A stretch of 64,000 nt of DNA from contig JAVJSD010000045.1 in NCBI GenBank assembly GCA_040219575.1, forward strand, positions 62,001 through 126,000, read 5' to 3'. The notes beneath the pieces were generated by a model. It worked only from the letters and a program-made list of their open reading frames with translations. It was not told the DNA's origin and made no database searches. Shown here in pieces: positions 50,041 to 58,285 of the stretch. Numbering within the stretch: the stretch's first letter is position 1; the number at the start of each line of letters is the position of its first letter. Source of the DNA: JAVJSD01 sp040219575. GTDB taxonomy: Bacteria > Planctomycetota > Planctomycetia > Pirellulales > Pirellulaceae. The translations under genes were made by a program, and so were the position numbers.

Positions 50041-52222
50041 CGGCGTCGAGCGGGATGTCGAGTCGTTCGGCGAGCGCCCGCAACAGCTTGACGGCGGCGT
50101 CGCTGATGACCGTGCCGGGACCGAAAACGGCCGAAGCGCCGGCCTCATAAAGCGCGTCGTAATCCTGCGGTGGAATCACGCCGCCGGCCACGATCATCAT
50201 ATCCTCGCGCCCCAACCGGTCGAGCTCCTGCCGCAGTTGCGGCACCAACGTGAGATGGCCCGCCGCCAGGGAGCTCACACCCACCATGTGCACGTCGTTC
50301 TCCACGGCCTGCCGGGCGGTCTCCTCCGGCGTGCGGAACAGTGGGCCGATGTCGACGTCGAATCCCAGGTCGGCCAGCGCCGAAGCGATCACCTTTTGGC
50401 CGCGGTCGTGGCCGTCCTGGCCCATTTTGGCGACCATGATCCGCGGCCGCCGGCCTTCGGCCTTTTCGAACTGTTCGATCAGGCCGCGCAGTTCGGCCGC
50501 CGCCTTTTCACCGCCCAATTCGGCGCCGTAAACGCCGCGGACCGCTTGCACCGGCGCCTCGTAACGGCCGAAGACCTTCTCCAACGCCTCGCTGATTTCA
50601 CCGACCGTCGCCTTGGCCCGGGCGGCGACGACGGCCAGTTCCAACAGGTTGCCCGTCTTCGTCTCCGCCGCCTTGGTGAGCGCCAGCAGCGTCGCCTCCA
50701 CCTGCGCCTGGTCGCGCGCTTCGCGGAGTTGCTTGAGACTCGCCACTTGCGCGTGGCGAACCGCCGTGTTGTCGACCTTGAGCACCTGAATCTTCTCGTC
50801 GACAGTCGGACGATACTTATTGACGCCGATCACCGTTTGCCGCCCCGAGTCGATGCGGGCTTGCGTGCGGGCGGCGGCCTCTTCGATCCGCATCTTGGGA
50901 ATGCCGGCCTGAATGGCGGCCGTCATGCCGCCGAGTTCTTCCGTCTCGCGGATATGCTCCCAGGCCCGCTGGGCGAGGTCGTGCGTCAGCCTTTCGACGT
51001 AGTAACTGCCCGCCCAGGGATCGACCACGTCGCAGGTGTCGGTCTCCTGCTGCAAGAACAGCTGCGTGTTGCGGGCGATGCGGGCGGAGAAATCGGTCGG
51101 CAACGCCAGGGCTTCATCGAGCGCGTTGGTATGCAGCGACTGCGTATGGCCGTGCGCGGCGGCCATGGCTTCGAGGCAGGTACGAATGACGTTGTTGTAG
51201 ACGTCCTGCGCGGTCAGACTCCAGCCGCTCGTCTGGCTGTGCGTTCGCAACGACAGGCTCTTGGGGTTCTTGGGATCGAATTGCTTGATCAGCTTGGCCC
51301 ACAACATCCGCGCGGCCCGCATCTTGGCCACTTCCATGAAGTAGTTCATGCCGATCGCCCAGAAGAACGACAGCCGCGGGCAGAATGCATCCACGTCGAG
51401 CCCGGCCTTGCGTCCGGTGCGGACGTATTCCAGTCCATCGGCCAGCGTGTAGGCCAGTTCCAGGTCGGCCGTCGCCCCCGCCTCCTGCATGTGGTAGCCG
51501 CTGATGCTGATGCTGTTGAACTTCGGCATCTTCTGGCTGGTGTAGGCGAAGATGTCGGCGATGATGCGGATGCTGGCTTCGGGCGGATAGATATACGTGT
51601 TGCGAACCATGAACTCCTTGAGGATGTCGTTCTGGATCGTGCCGGCCAGTTGCTCCGGCTTCACGCCCTGCTCCTCGGCGGCGACGATGTACAGCGCCAT
51701 CACCGGCAGCACGGCGCCGTTCATCGTCATCGACACGCTCATGCGGTCGAGCGGAATGCCCTCGAACAACGTCCGCATGTCGTAGATGCTGTCGATCGCC
51801 ACGCCCGCCATGCCGACGTCGCCCGAGACGCGGGGATGGTCCGAGTCGTAGCCGCGGTGGGTGGCCAGGTCGAAGGCGATGCTGAGCCCCATCTGTCCCG
51901 CGGCCAGGTTGCGTCGGTAGAACGCGTTGGAGTCCTTGGCCGTCGAGAAACCGGCGTATTGACGCACGGTCCACGGCCGCAGCACGTACATCGTGGGATA
52001 CGGGCCGCGCAAAAACGGCGGCATGCCGGGCATCGTGTCGAGATGGTCGAGTCCCGCGAGGTCGTCCTTGGTGTACAGCGCATGAACGGGGATTCGCTCG
52101 GCGGTCTCCCAGGTGCGTTGCTCCTCGGATGCGTCGGCGGCGGCGCGCCATTGGTCGAGCGAGGCGGTGGACTGGCCGGCGGCCTCGAGCGGTAGGTCGG
52201 CGAAGTTTGGAATCGAATTCAT
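50036..52222 (-). CDS. mutB: Methylmalonyl-CoA mutase large (alpha) subunit
   Basis: The 728-residue protein is the catalytic subunit: a TIM barrel (about 60-560; TMYVLRPWTVRQYAGFSTAKDSN) with NTYIYPPEASIRIIADI, and a C-terminal cobalamin-binding domain with the axial-ligand motif DGHDRG (Asp603-x-His605-x-x-Gly608) followed by GVSSLAAGHLT. It converts (R)-methylmalonyl-CoA to succinyl-CoA with adenosylcobalamin. ATG 52222 overlaps the stop of the small-subunit gene (ATGA), indicating tight coupling. The order epimerase, small subunit, large subunit, meaB is consistent with one functional unit on the minus strand. Confidence 0.98.
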   Translation of the reverse strand: MNSIPNFADLPLEAAGQSTASLDQWRAAADASEEQRTWETAERIPVHALYTKDDLAGLDHLDTMPGMPPFLRGPYPTMYVLRPWTVRQYAGFSTAKDSNAFYRRNLAAGQMGLSIAFDLATHRGYDSDHPRVSGDVGMAGVAIDSIYDMRTLFEGIPLDRMSVSMTMNGAVLPVMALYIVAAEEQGVKPEQLAGTIQNDILKEFMVRNTYIYPPEASIRIIADIFAYTSQKMPKFNSISISGYHMQEAGATADLELAYTLADGLEYVRTGRKAGLDVDAFCPRLSFFWAIGMNYFMEVAKMRAARMLWAKLIKQFDPKNPKSLSLRTHSQTSGWSLTAQDVYNNVIRTCLEAMAAAHGHTQSLHTNALDEALALPTDFSARIARNTQLFLQQETDTCDVVDPWAGSYYVERLTHDLAQRAWEHIRETEELGGMTAAIQAGIPKMRIEEAAARTQARIDSGRQTVIGVNKYRPTVDEKIQVLKVDNTAVRHAQVASLKQLREARDQAQVEATLLALTKAAETKTGNLLELAVVAARAKATVGEISEALEKVFGRYEAPVQAVRGVYGAELGGEKAAAELRGLIEQFEKAEGRRPRIMVAKMGQDGHDRGQKVIASALADLGFDVDIGPLFRTPEETARQAVENDVHMVGVSSLAAGHLTLVPQLRQELDRLGREDMMIVAGGVIPPQDYDALYEAGASAVFGPGTVISDAAVKLLRALAERLDIPLDAA

Positions 52223-54336
52223 GAAACCGCAACTCCCTCTTCACGGAGCATGTCGCGCAGCGTGGCCAGCACGTCGCACTTGATGAAGATGAAACGATCG
52301 ACGCCCGAGGCGCGCCACGCCTTTTCGTTTTCGCCGGGATGTCCCGCCAGCACCACCACCTTCGCGCCGGCGGCCTTGAGTTTGGGCGCCACGTCGGGGA
52401 CGATGTCCGCATAGAGCTTGTCGGACGAGCAGATCACGGCGGTGCTCGCGCCGCTGTCGCGCAGCGCGGCGACCGCGGCGTCGGCGTCCCGAAAGCCGTC
52501 GCCCGAGACGACTTCGAACCCGCCCGCCTCGAAGAAGTTTTTCGAGTAGGTGGCGCGGGCGGTGTAGTGAGCCACCGGTCCCATGTTCACCAGGAACACC
52601 CGCGGACGGCGGCCGTGCTCCGCCTGGTAGGCGTCGCTGGCGTCGCGCAGCACCTCGAAGGGTTCGGCGAAGCTGTGAACTTCGAGCGGGGCGACGGCGG
52701 TCCGCTGGTCGTGGAATCCGAGGGCCGCGGCGATTCGCCCCAGCGTGGCGCCGTCTTCCGCCGCCTTCACGGCGGAGGCCGTCATGTCGGACTGCGATGT
52801 CAGCGATGCGAGCGCCGGCGTCTTCGCGGTCGCGGCGGCGATGCGCCGCGCGGCTTCGCCGCGGAGCACGGTGGGATCGACCGGTGGATGCACGACCGGC
52901 TCCTCCGCCACGTTGGGGAATTCGCTGACGCCGGTGATGCCTTCCTTGCGGCGGGCGATGTCCTTGGCGCGGGGCGCGAAGGCCGAGTCGATCTGCTCCG
53001 CCGCCCAACCGCTCTCGAGCACCGACAGCATGCCTCCTTGCCGCTCGATCTGTTGAAAAATCTTCCAGGCGGCGTCGGCCAATTGCTGCGTCGTGCGATC
53101 GAGGAACCAACTGCCGCCCGCCGGATCCACCACGCGATGCAGGTGCGATTCCTCCTGCAGGATGAGCAGCGTATTGCGGGCGATGCGGCGGCTGAAGTCG
53201 CTCGGCAAGCCGACCGGCATGTCGAAAGGAACGGAGGTGATCGTCTCGGCGCCTCCGATGCCGGCCGCAAAGACGCCGACGGTGTTGCGGAGCATGTTGA
53301 CGTAGGGATCGCGCTGCGTGAGCACGCGGCGGCTGGTGCGGGCGTGGATCCGCATCGCCCCGGCGCTGGCCGAACCGCCGCTGGCTCCTACCACGCGCGA
53401 CCACAATCGCCGCGCCGCGCGCAGCTTCGAGATCGCCAGAAAATGGTGCGTGCCGAGGCTGATGCGGAACGTGAACTGGCTCGCCGCGTCGTCGATCGAC
53501 ATGCCGGCTTCGATCATCGCGCGCAGGTATTGCACGCCGGTCGCCATGCCGAAAGCGAGATCCTGCGCGGCCGTCGCGCCGGCGTGGTGATAGGGCGACG
53601 TGTCGACGCCCACCGCCGTTACGTGGGGAAAGTGAACGGCCGTGAAGCGGGCCAGGTCGGCCAGTTGGGACAGCGCGGCGTCGGTCGATAGCGGTAGCTC
53701 TCCGTCGCGGGCCAGCGCCGCCAACGGATCGGCGTTGAAGGCGCCGCGCGCCTCGTCGGCCGATACACCGCGACGCCGCCACAGCGCCGTCAACGCGGCG
53801 GCGGCCGGGACGAACGCCCCCCCCGCCTCGAGCGCGACGCCCACCATGTTCAAGTGCACGCCGGTGAGCGCCGTCTCCAGATCGGCGACGGTGTAGGCCA
53901 TCAGACCGTCGTCGCCGGCCATGTCGGCGACTGCCGCCTGATCGGGATCGCGTCCGCCGCGGGCCGCGCGGTCCAATCGCAACAGCAACGACGTCACACC
54001 CCCTTCCAGGTCGGCGAGGATCGATTGATTGACGACCGTCAAATCCGGATGCGCGTATTCCTGCCGCAAATCCCAGCCGGTCAACACGGCGCCGAGCGGG
54101 CTTGCGCCGCGCACAAACGGACGGAAGCCCGGCAAGGAATGCGTCTCGTCGTCGGCCAACGCGTCGCGCCGCGTGTAGACCGGTTGAATGTCGATCCCTT
54201 CGTACGTGTGCGTGACGAGCTTCTGCTCGAATGAGGCGCCCTTGAGGTCGGCCTCGACGAGTTCGCGCCACGCTTCGTAGGTGACTGGGGGGAAGTCGTC
54301 GGCGAGGGTGAATACTTCGGGGAGCATCGCGGTCAT
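52219..54336 (-). CDS. mutA: Methylmalonyl-CoA mutase small (beta) subunit
   Basis: The 705-residue protein is homologous to the large subunit but lacks the cobalamin-ligand motif DxHxxG in its C-terminal domain (the region reads VVVLAGHPGENEKAW), as expected for the structural subunit. It has GYEAWRELVEADLKGASFE-like residues at the start (YEAWRELVEADLKGASFE, about 21-38) and EESHLHRVVDPAGGSWFLD near 400. I chose ATG 54336 (MTAMLPEVF); a second ATG three codons later is possible, and the longer upstream frame is spurious. Its stop overlaps the start of mutB. Confidence 0.96.
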   Translation of the reverse strand: MTAMLPEVFTLADDFPPVTYEAWRELVEADLKGASFEQKLVTHTYEGIDIQPVYTRRDALADDETHSLPGFRPFVRGASPLGAVLTGWDLRQEYAHPDLTVVNQSILADLEGGVTSLLLRLDRAARGGRDPDQAAVADMAGDDGLMAYTVADLETALTGVHLNMVGVALEAGGAFVPAAAALTALWRRRGVSADEARGAFNADPLAALARDGELPLSTDAALSQLADLARFTAVHFPHVTAVGVDTSPYHHAGATAAQDLAFGMATGVQYLRAMIEAGMSIDDAASQFTFRISLGTHHFLAISKLRAARRLWSRVVGASGGSASAGAMRIHARTSRRVLTQRDPYVNMLRNTVGVFAAGIGGAETITSVPFDMPVGLPSDFSRRIARNTLLILQEESHLHRVVDPAGGSWFLDRTTQQLADAAWKIFQQIERQGGMLSVLESGWAAEQIDSAFAPRAKDIARRKEGITGVSEFPNVAEEPVVHPPVDPTVLRGEAARRIAAATAKTPALASLTSQSDMTASAVKAAEDGATLGRIAAALGFHDQRTAVAPLEVHSFAEPFEVLRDASDAYQAEHGRRPRVFLVNMGPVAHYTARATYSKNFFEAGGFEVVSGDGFRDADAAVAALRDSGASTAVICSSDKLYADIVPDVAPKLKAAGAKVVVLAGHPGENEKAWRASGVDRFIFIKCDVLATLRDMLREEGVAVS

Positions 54337-54375
54337 TCTCAGTGATTGGGAACTCTCACCTTGTCGGCGTTCGCC

Positions 54376-54445
54376 CGTAGCGGAAGTCGCCAGACTTCCG
54401 GTGGCTCGCGCATCAATATCCGGAGGTCTGACGACTTCCGCTACG
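54376..54445. repeat. Inverted pair of CGTAGCGGAAGTC hairpins
   Basis: The copy at 54376-54401 contains CGGAAGTC/GACTTCCG around GCCA. A partner in opposite sense at 54420-54445 differs at two positions. Only 18 bases separate them. A related hairpin lies at 49906-49931. This pair sits between the epimerase and mutA. Confidence 0.9.
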
Positions 54446-54460
54446 ACGAAACACAGGCTC

Positions 54461-54883
54461 TCAGTTTGGCGGTGAATGCTCGGTCGGTTCACACAGTTCG
54501 GTCAGCACGCCGTGCGTGCTCTTGGGGTGCACGAAAGCGATTTGCATGTGGTGCGCCCCGCGGCGTGGTGCGTCGTCGATCATCCGCAGCCCCGACTGCT
54601 TGAGTTCGTCGATGCGGGCCTGAATGTCGTCGACCGTGAACGCCAGGTGATGCAGTCCTTGCCCGCGTTTTTCGAGGAAGGCCGCGATGGTGCTGCTGGG
54701 GTCGGTCGGCTCCAACAGCTCCAACCGAACGTCGCCCACGCGGAAGAAGCCGACGCGGACTTTCTGGTCGGGCACCTCCTCGACGCACTCGAAGACGGCG
54801 CCGAGCGACTCTTCGTAGAAGGGTCGTTGCTCGTCGATCGACTTGACCGCGATGCCGACGTGGTTGAGCGCCTTGACGTTCAT
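54461..54883 (-). CDS. mce: Methylmalonyl-CoA epimerase
   Basis: The 140-residue protein is a vicinal-oxygen-chelate enzyme: LNHVGIAVKSIDEQRPFYEE (first metal His at position 8), FFRVGDVRLELLEPT, GLHHLAFTVDDIQARIDEL (second metal His) and, towards the end, FVHPKSTHGVLTELCE with the terminal metal Glu. It converts (S)- to (R)-methylmalonyl-CoA, the substrate of the mutase encoded just downstream. GGGAGAGAG precedes ATG 54883 at a good distance. The hairpin pair at 54376-54445 separates it from mutA. Confidence 0.96.
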   Translation of the reverse strand: MNVKALNHVGIAVKSIDEQRPFYEESLGAVFECVEEVPDQKVRVGFFRVGDVRLELLEPTDPSSTIAAFLEKRGQGLHHLAFTVDDIQARIDELKQSGLRMIDDAPRRGAHHMQIAFVHPKSTHGVLTELCEPTEHSPPN

Positions 54884-54900
54884 CGTTCTCTCTCCCATGT

Positions 54901-54966
54901 AAGACGGACGTCCTCGTCCGTCTTCCGGTTGCGTCACCGGTGATCGACGGACGTGGACGTCCGTCG
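54901..54966. repeat. Two adjacent GACGGACG palindromes upstream of mce
   Basis: AAGACGGACG/CGTCCGTCTT is a perfect ten-pair stem with loop TCCT (54901-54924). CGACGGACGT/ACGTCCGTCG has a two-base loop (54945-54966). Both lie between the kinase-like gene and mce, where an mce promoter would be expected. Confidence 0.88.
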
Positions 54967-55017
54967 CAGGTCACCTTTCACCAATCGTACCGTGTTTGCG
55001 TGCGTCCGTGGACGCCT

Positions 55018-56508
55018 TCAGCGCGACTTCATCCCTCCCACCAGATCGAGGCCGTGGCCGAACCAGAATCGAGCGTTGGCCAATGGCAGGCTCAGCACCG
55101 TCTCGGTCAGGTCGGCGTTGGAGAGCCGCGTGGCGAAACGCCGCGAATACGGCAGCGACAGCCACCGCAGCGGCCACTCCTTGGCGAAGTGCAGAAGGAA
55201 CTCGCCGCGCAGCACCTGGTCGATCTGCTCTTCGTCGCCGCCCAACTCCGCCACCAGGCCTTCCAGCGTGTGCAGCGATTTGCGGAACAGCATCAGGTCG
55301 GCCGCCACGCGCAACCCGGCGAGATGCACGGCGTCGTCCAGCAATCCGACCAACCAGGTAAGCCCGGGAAACCGGCCGCGGCGCACCTGCCGGAGACGAT
55401 TGGCGACAACCTCGACCAGCAGCTCGCGATCCGCGCGGCGTCGCTCGGCCAGTTGCTCCAGCACGGCCACAATCCGGCCGCAATGCAACGTCACGGCGCC
55501 CAGCAGGATCTGCACGACCGCCACGCGCTCGCGCTCGTTGAGCGCGCCCACCAGGCTCCAGTCGAGTATCGCCAGCCGGCCGTCCTGGGTGAGCATCATG
55601 TTGCCGGCGTGCGGATCGCTGTGAAACAGGGCGTCGCCCGAGCGAGCGAAGATGGGCCGCGCCACGAGCGACTTGGCCACCAAGCCCGCCAGCCGCCGCT
55701 TCTGACGACGGTCTTCGAATCCATGTTCGGTGACCTTCTCGCCCAACACGCGCTCCATGGCGGTCACGCGCGGCGTGCAATGCTCGAGTAGTCGCGGAAT
55801 CAACACCCGCGGATCGTCGGCGTAGAACGCCCGCGCCTGCTCGAGGTGTTGCTGCTCGCGGTCGAGCTGCACCTCGCACGCCAGCTTGTCGCGGACCTGC
55901 TCGAACGTCTCCTGATAGTCGAGATGGGGGATGTCCAATTCCTCGCACCGCTCGTCGAGATAGGCGCCGACGCGCTCGACCAGCGCGAGCTCCTGCTGCA
56001 GACGCTGCTCGATGCCGGGCTTGAGAATCTTGAATACGCCCTCGATCGGCGGCTGCCGGTCGTCGAGGTGCTGCTGGTAGGGAATCACGACCGCCACGCT
56101 GGCCTCGGCCAGGGCGGGAGGCTGCAGCTTGACGCCCAGCCGCGCAAGGTCGCCGAGTTCGGCGGCCAGCGTGGCCTCGATCTGGTCCAGCGGCACCTTG
56201 GGGGGCAACGATTCGAGCTGTTGCAGGTGCTCCCGCAATTCGAGCGACAACCGAGGGTCGCGGGCCAGGATTTGTCCCAGCTTATGCAACACCGGGCAGC
56301 TGCGAGCGAGAAGCCCCAGTCGCTGGGAAATGCTGGCGGTCAGCGGCAACGACGCCTGCTCGGTCAGGATCGCCTGTTGTCGCTCCGGCGGCAAGCCTTC
56401 CAGGAACACCCGCAGTCCGTCGCAAACGGGACGGGCGAACGGGGCATGCTCGTTCGGCAGCACCGAGGCGATCGCCCGCTGATCGAGAATCCACTCCCAA
56501 TTGACCAT
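55018..56508 (-). CDS. ABC1/UbiB-family kinase-like protein (AarF type)
   Basis: The 496-residue protein has the ABC1 atypical-kinase core at about 170-330. It shows GVFKILKPGIEQRLQQELAL (nucleotide-binding Lys), the long Gln-rich helix FEQVRDKLACEVQLDREQQHL, FHSDPHAGNMM (catalytic loop) and AILDWSLVG replacing the DFG motif with DWS. No transmembrane helix is obvious, whereas UbiB has two at the C terminus. The family is linked to quinone or lipid-associated processes, but the role of this one in a propionate/PHA gene block is unexplained. The start is ATG 56508. It is one of the longer minus-strand genes between phaC and mce. Confidence 0.85.
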   Translation of the reverse strand: MVNWEWILDQRAIASVLPNEHAPFARPVCDGLRVFLEGLPPERQQAILTEQASLPLTASISQRLGLLARSCPVLHKLGQILARDPRLSLELREHLQQLESLPPKVPLDQIEATLAAELGDLARLGVKLQPPALAEASVAVVIPYQQHLDDRQPPIEGVFKILKPGIEQRLQQELALVERVGAYLDERCEELDIPHLDYQETFEQVRDKLACEVQLDREQQHLEQARAFYADDPRVLIPRLLEHCTPRVTAMERVLGEKVTEHGFEDRRQKRRLAGLVAKSLVARPIFARSGDALFHSDPHAGNMMLTQDGRLAILDWSLVGALNERERVAVVQILLGAVTLHCGRIVAVLEQLAERRRADRELLVEVVANRLRQVRRGRFPGLTWLVGLLDDAVHLAGLRVAADLMLFRKSLHTLEGLVAELGGDEEQIDQVLRGEFLLHFAKEWPLRWLSLPYSRRFATRLSNADLTETVLSLPLANARFWFGHGLDLVGGMKSR

Positions 56509-56532
56509 GCTCGCTCGTCCTCGCTAAGTCTT

Positions 56533-56699
56533 CGTCCGCAGATGACGCAGATTTCCACAGATAACCTCATGACAAACACCGACCGTTTTGAAAACGCATT
56601 TCGATGCCCACGGCTCTATTCTTAGCCTGCAACATGCTCGACGCCGTCGTGCGGTCCAACTCCATAATCATCTGCGGGAATCTGCGTCATCTGCGGACG
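56533..56699. repeat. Perfect 21-bp inverted repeat (AATCTGCGTCATCTGCGG type)
   Basis: Positions 56533-56553 and 56679-56699 are exact reverse complements. The right copy reads AATCTGCGTCATCTGCGGAC. About 125 bases separate them, between phaC and the kinase-like gene. I recall this word from intergenic regions of planctomycete and related genomes. Confidence 0.92.
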
Positions 56700-56734
56700 A
56701 ATGGGAACTGGTTACGCATTCGTTCCTGTGTGGA

Positions 56735-57832
56735 TCAGTCCGACCTCGCCGCCAGCCACCCTTCGATGTGCGGCCAGGTGTTCTTCTCGGCGCCGCTGCC
56801 GGCCATGATGCCGATATGACCACCGCGGACGCGCAGCAACTCCTTGTCTTGGCTGCCGATCAGATCCAACACTCTCAGCGATTGGCAGGGGGGCGTGATG
56901 TGGTCGCCTTCGGCGATCACGTTCAGCACGTTCGCCGTCAGGTGGTTCAGCTTGACCGGTTCGCCGCGCAGCTTGAGCGTGCCCTCCATCAGCTTGTTCT
57001 CCTTGAACAGATCGTTGACCAGCTGACGATAGGTCTCGCCCGCCATGGGGATCAGGTCGCGGACCCAGGTGTTCATGGCGTGCCAGGCCTCGACCACCTT
57101 GGGGTTGTCGATGCGGTCCCACAAGGCGACGTAGTTGCCGACGTAGTTCTCGACCGGCTTGAGCATTTTCGCGCCGGCGTCGATCATCTCGCCCGGCACG
57201 TTGCCCAGCGCGTCGACCAGCTTGTCGGCGTCAAATTCCTCGGCGCTGGCCCAACGGACGAATCCGCCGGCCGTCTTGTCGGAGAAATCGAGCGGTGCGG
57301 TCAACAGCAGCAGATTCTTCAGGCCGTCGTCGGGCCGCAGGGCCGCGTACATGGTGCTGATCAACGCCCCCAGGCACCAGCCCAGGATCGTGAACTCGTC
57401 GCTTTCGGAGACCGACTTGAGCTTCCGCACGACGCGCGGCAGATACTCCAGCACGTAGTCGTCGAACTTCATGCTCTTGTCTTCCGGCCCTGGCACGCCC
57501 CAATCGAGCAGGTACATGTCGTAGCCCTTGTTGACCATGTACTCCACGAAACTGTGCCCGGGACGCAGGTCGATCACCTGCGGGCGGTTCATGATCGCGA
57601 ACACGATCAGCACGGGGATGCGTTTTCGCTCCGAGGGCGGCACGACCGGCGTGTAGCGGTAGAGCCGCGCCTTGTTGAGCGTCCAGATCAGTTGCTTGGG
57701 CGTTTGCCCGATCTTGGCGTCGGTGTGGATCAGCCGATTGAATGTCTTGACGCCCTCGGTTCGTTTTTGCCAATCATCGCAAAAGTCGAACAGGGTCGGC
57801 ATGCGCGTGGACGCGTCCTGGCCGTTGCTCAT
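56735..57832 (-). CDS. phaC: Class III poly(3-hydroxyalkanoate) synthase subunit PhaC
   Basis: The 365-residue size and the lipase-like box GWCLGA with nucleophile Cys153 mark a class III (or IV) PhaC. The catalytic Asp is Asp310 (AEGDHITP) and the His is His339 (RGGHIGIM). It polymerises (R)-3-hydroxyacyl-CoA into PHA granules and needs a PhaE-type partner, which is plausibly the gene one base upstream (57834). The start is ATG 57832. The stop is followed by the inverted repeat at 56533-56699. With thiolase and reductase nearby a complete PHB route is encoded. Confidence 0.95.
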   Translation of the reverse strand: MSNGQDASTRMPTLFDFCDDWQKRTEGVKTFNRLIHTDAKIGQTPKQLIWTLNKARLYRYTPVVPPSERKRIPVLIVFAIMNRPQVIDLRPGHSFVEYMVNKGYDMYLLDWGVPGPEDKSMKFDDYVLEYLPRVVRKLKSVSESDEFTILGWCLGALISTMYAALRPDDGLKNLLLLTAPLDFSDKTAGGFVRWASAEEFDADKLVDALGNVPGEMIDAGAKMLKPVENYVGNYVALWDRIDNPKVVEAWHAMNTWVRDLIPMAGETYRQLVNDLFKENKLMEGTLKLRGEPVKLNHLTANVLNVIAEGDHITPPCQSLRVLDLIGSQDKELLRVRGGHIGIMAGSGAEKNTWPHIEGWLAARSD

Positions 57833-57833
57833 C

Positions 57834-58211
57834 TTACTTCTCCTGGCTCGGCGTTTTGGCTTGTCGTCCCCGCTGCGCCTTGGTGTTCAGCTTGATGTAC
57901 TTCTCCAGCAGTGCTTCCATGTCGTCGAGCCGCATCTCGATATTCGTGAGACGCTCCGAGAGGGCCGAAACATCGTCGCGACTCGGCAGGCTGAGATTGG
58001 CCAGCGTCTGTTTCATCGTGGCCTCCATCACCTTCCGCATCGGCGCCGAGTTGGACAGCCAACTGTCGAGCATCTGGCCGCTGGCCTTGGCGTATTCGTC
58101 GGTATTGACGAACTGCACCATGGCCTTCGCCCAGGCGTCCATGCTGGCGTTGCGCATGTCCGTGAACATCCCCGTCGGGTCGAAGGGGTTGAATTCGCCG
58201 TTGGAACTCAT
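57834..58211 (-). CDS. phaE: PhaE-like partner subunit of class III PHA synthase
   Basis: The 125-residue protein is short, with FNPFDPTGMFTDMRNASMDAWAKAMVQFVNTDEYAKASGQML at the N terminus, shown here as FNPFDPTGMFTDMRNASMD and then AWAKAMVQFV. A coiled coil follows at about 75-110 (VSALSERLTNIEMRLDDMEALLEKY). The pattern matches the C-terminal region of PhaE proteins (about 350 residues in Allochromatium), so it is a minimal version. The gene ends one base before the phaC start. ATG 58211 is the start. Some other phasin-like helical protein is the main alternative. Confidence 0.75.
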   Translation of the reverse strand: MSSNGEFNPFDPTGMFTDMRNASMDAWAKAMVQFVNTDEYAKASGQMLDSWLSNSAPMRKVMEATMKQTLANLSLPSRDDVSALSERLTNIEMRLDDMEALLEKYIKLNTKAQRGRQAKTPSQEK

Positions 58212-58285
58212 GGTCTTGCCTCGCATTCGCTTTCTTAGGCGTCGCGTCGCCGCCGCCAGTTGAGGGCCGCGACGCGACGATTCGG

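Noticed and set aside
49964..52195. A 743-codon plus-strand frame
   Set aside because: It is the antisense of mutB; composition is Arg/His/Val-biased and without motifs.
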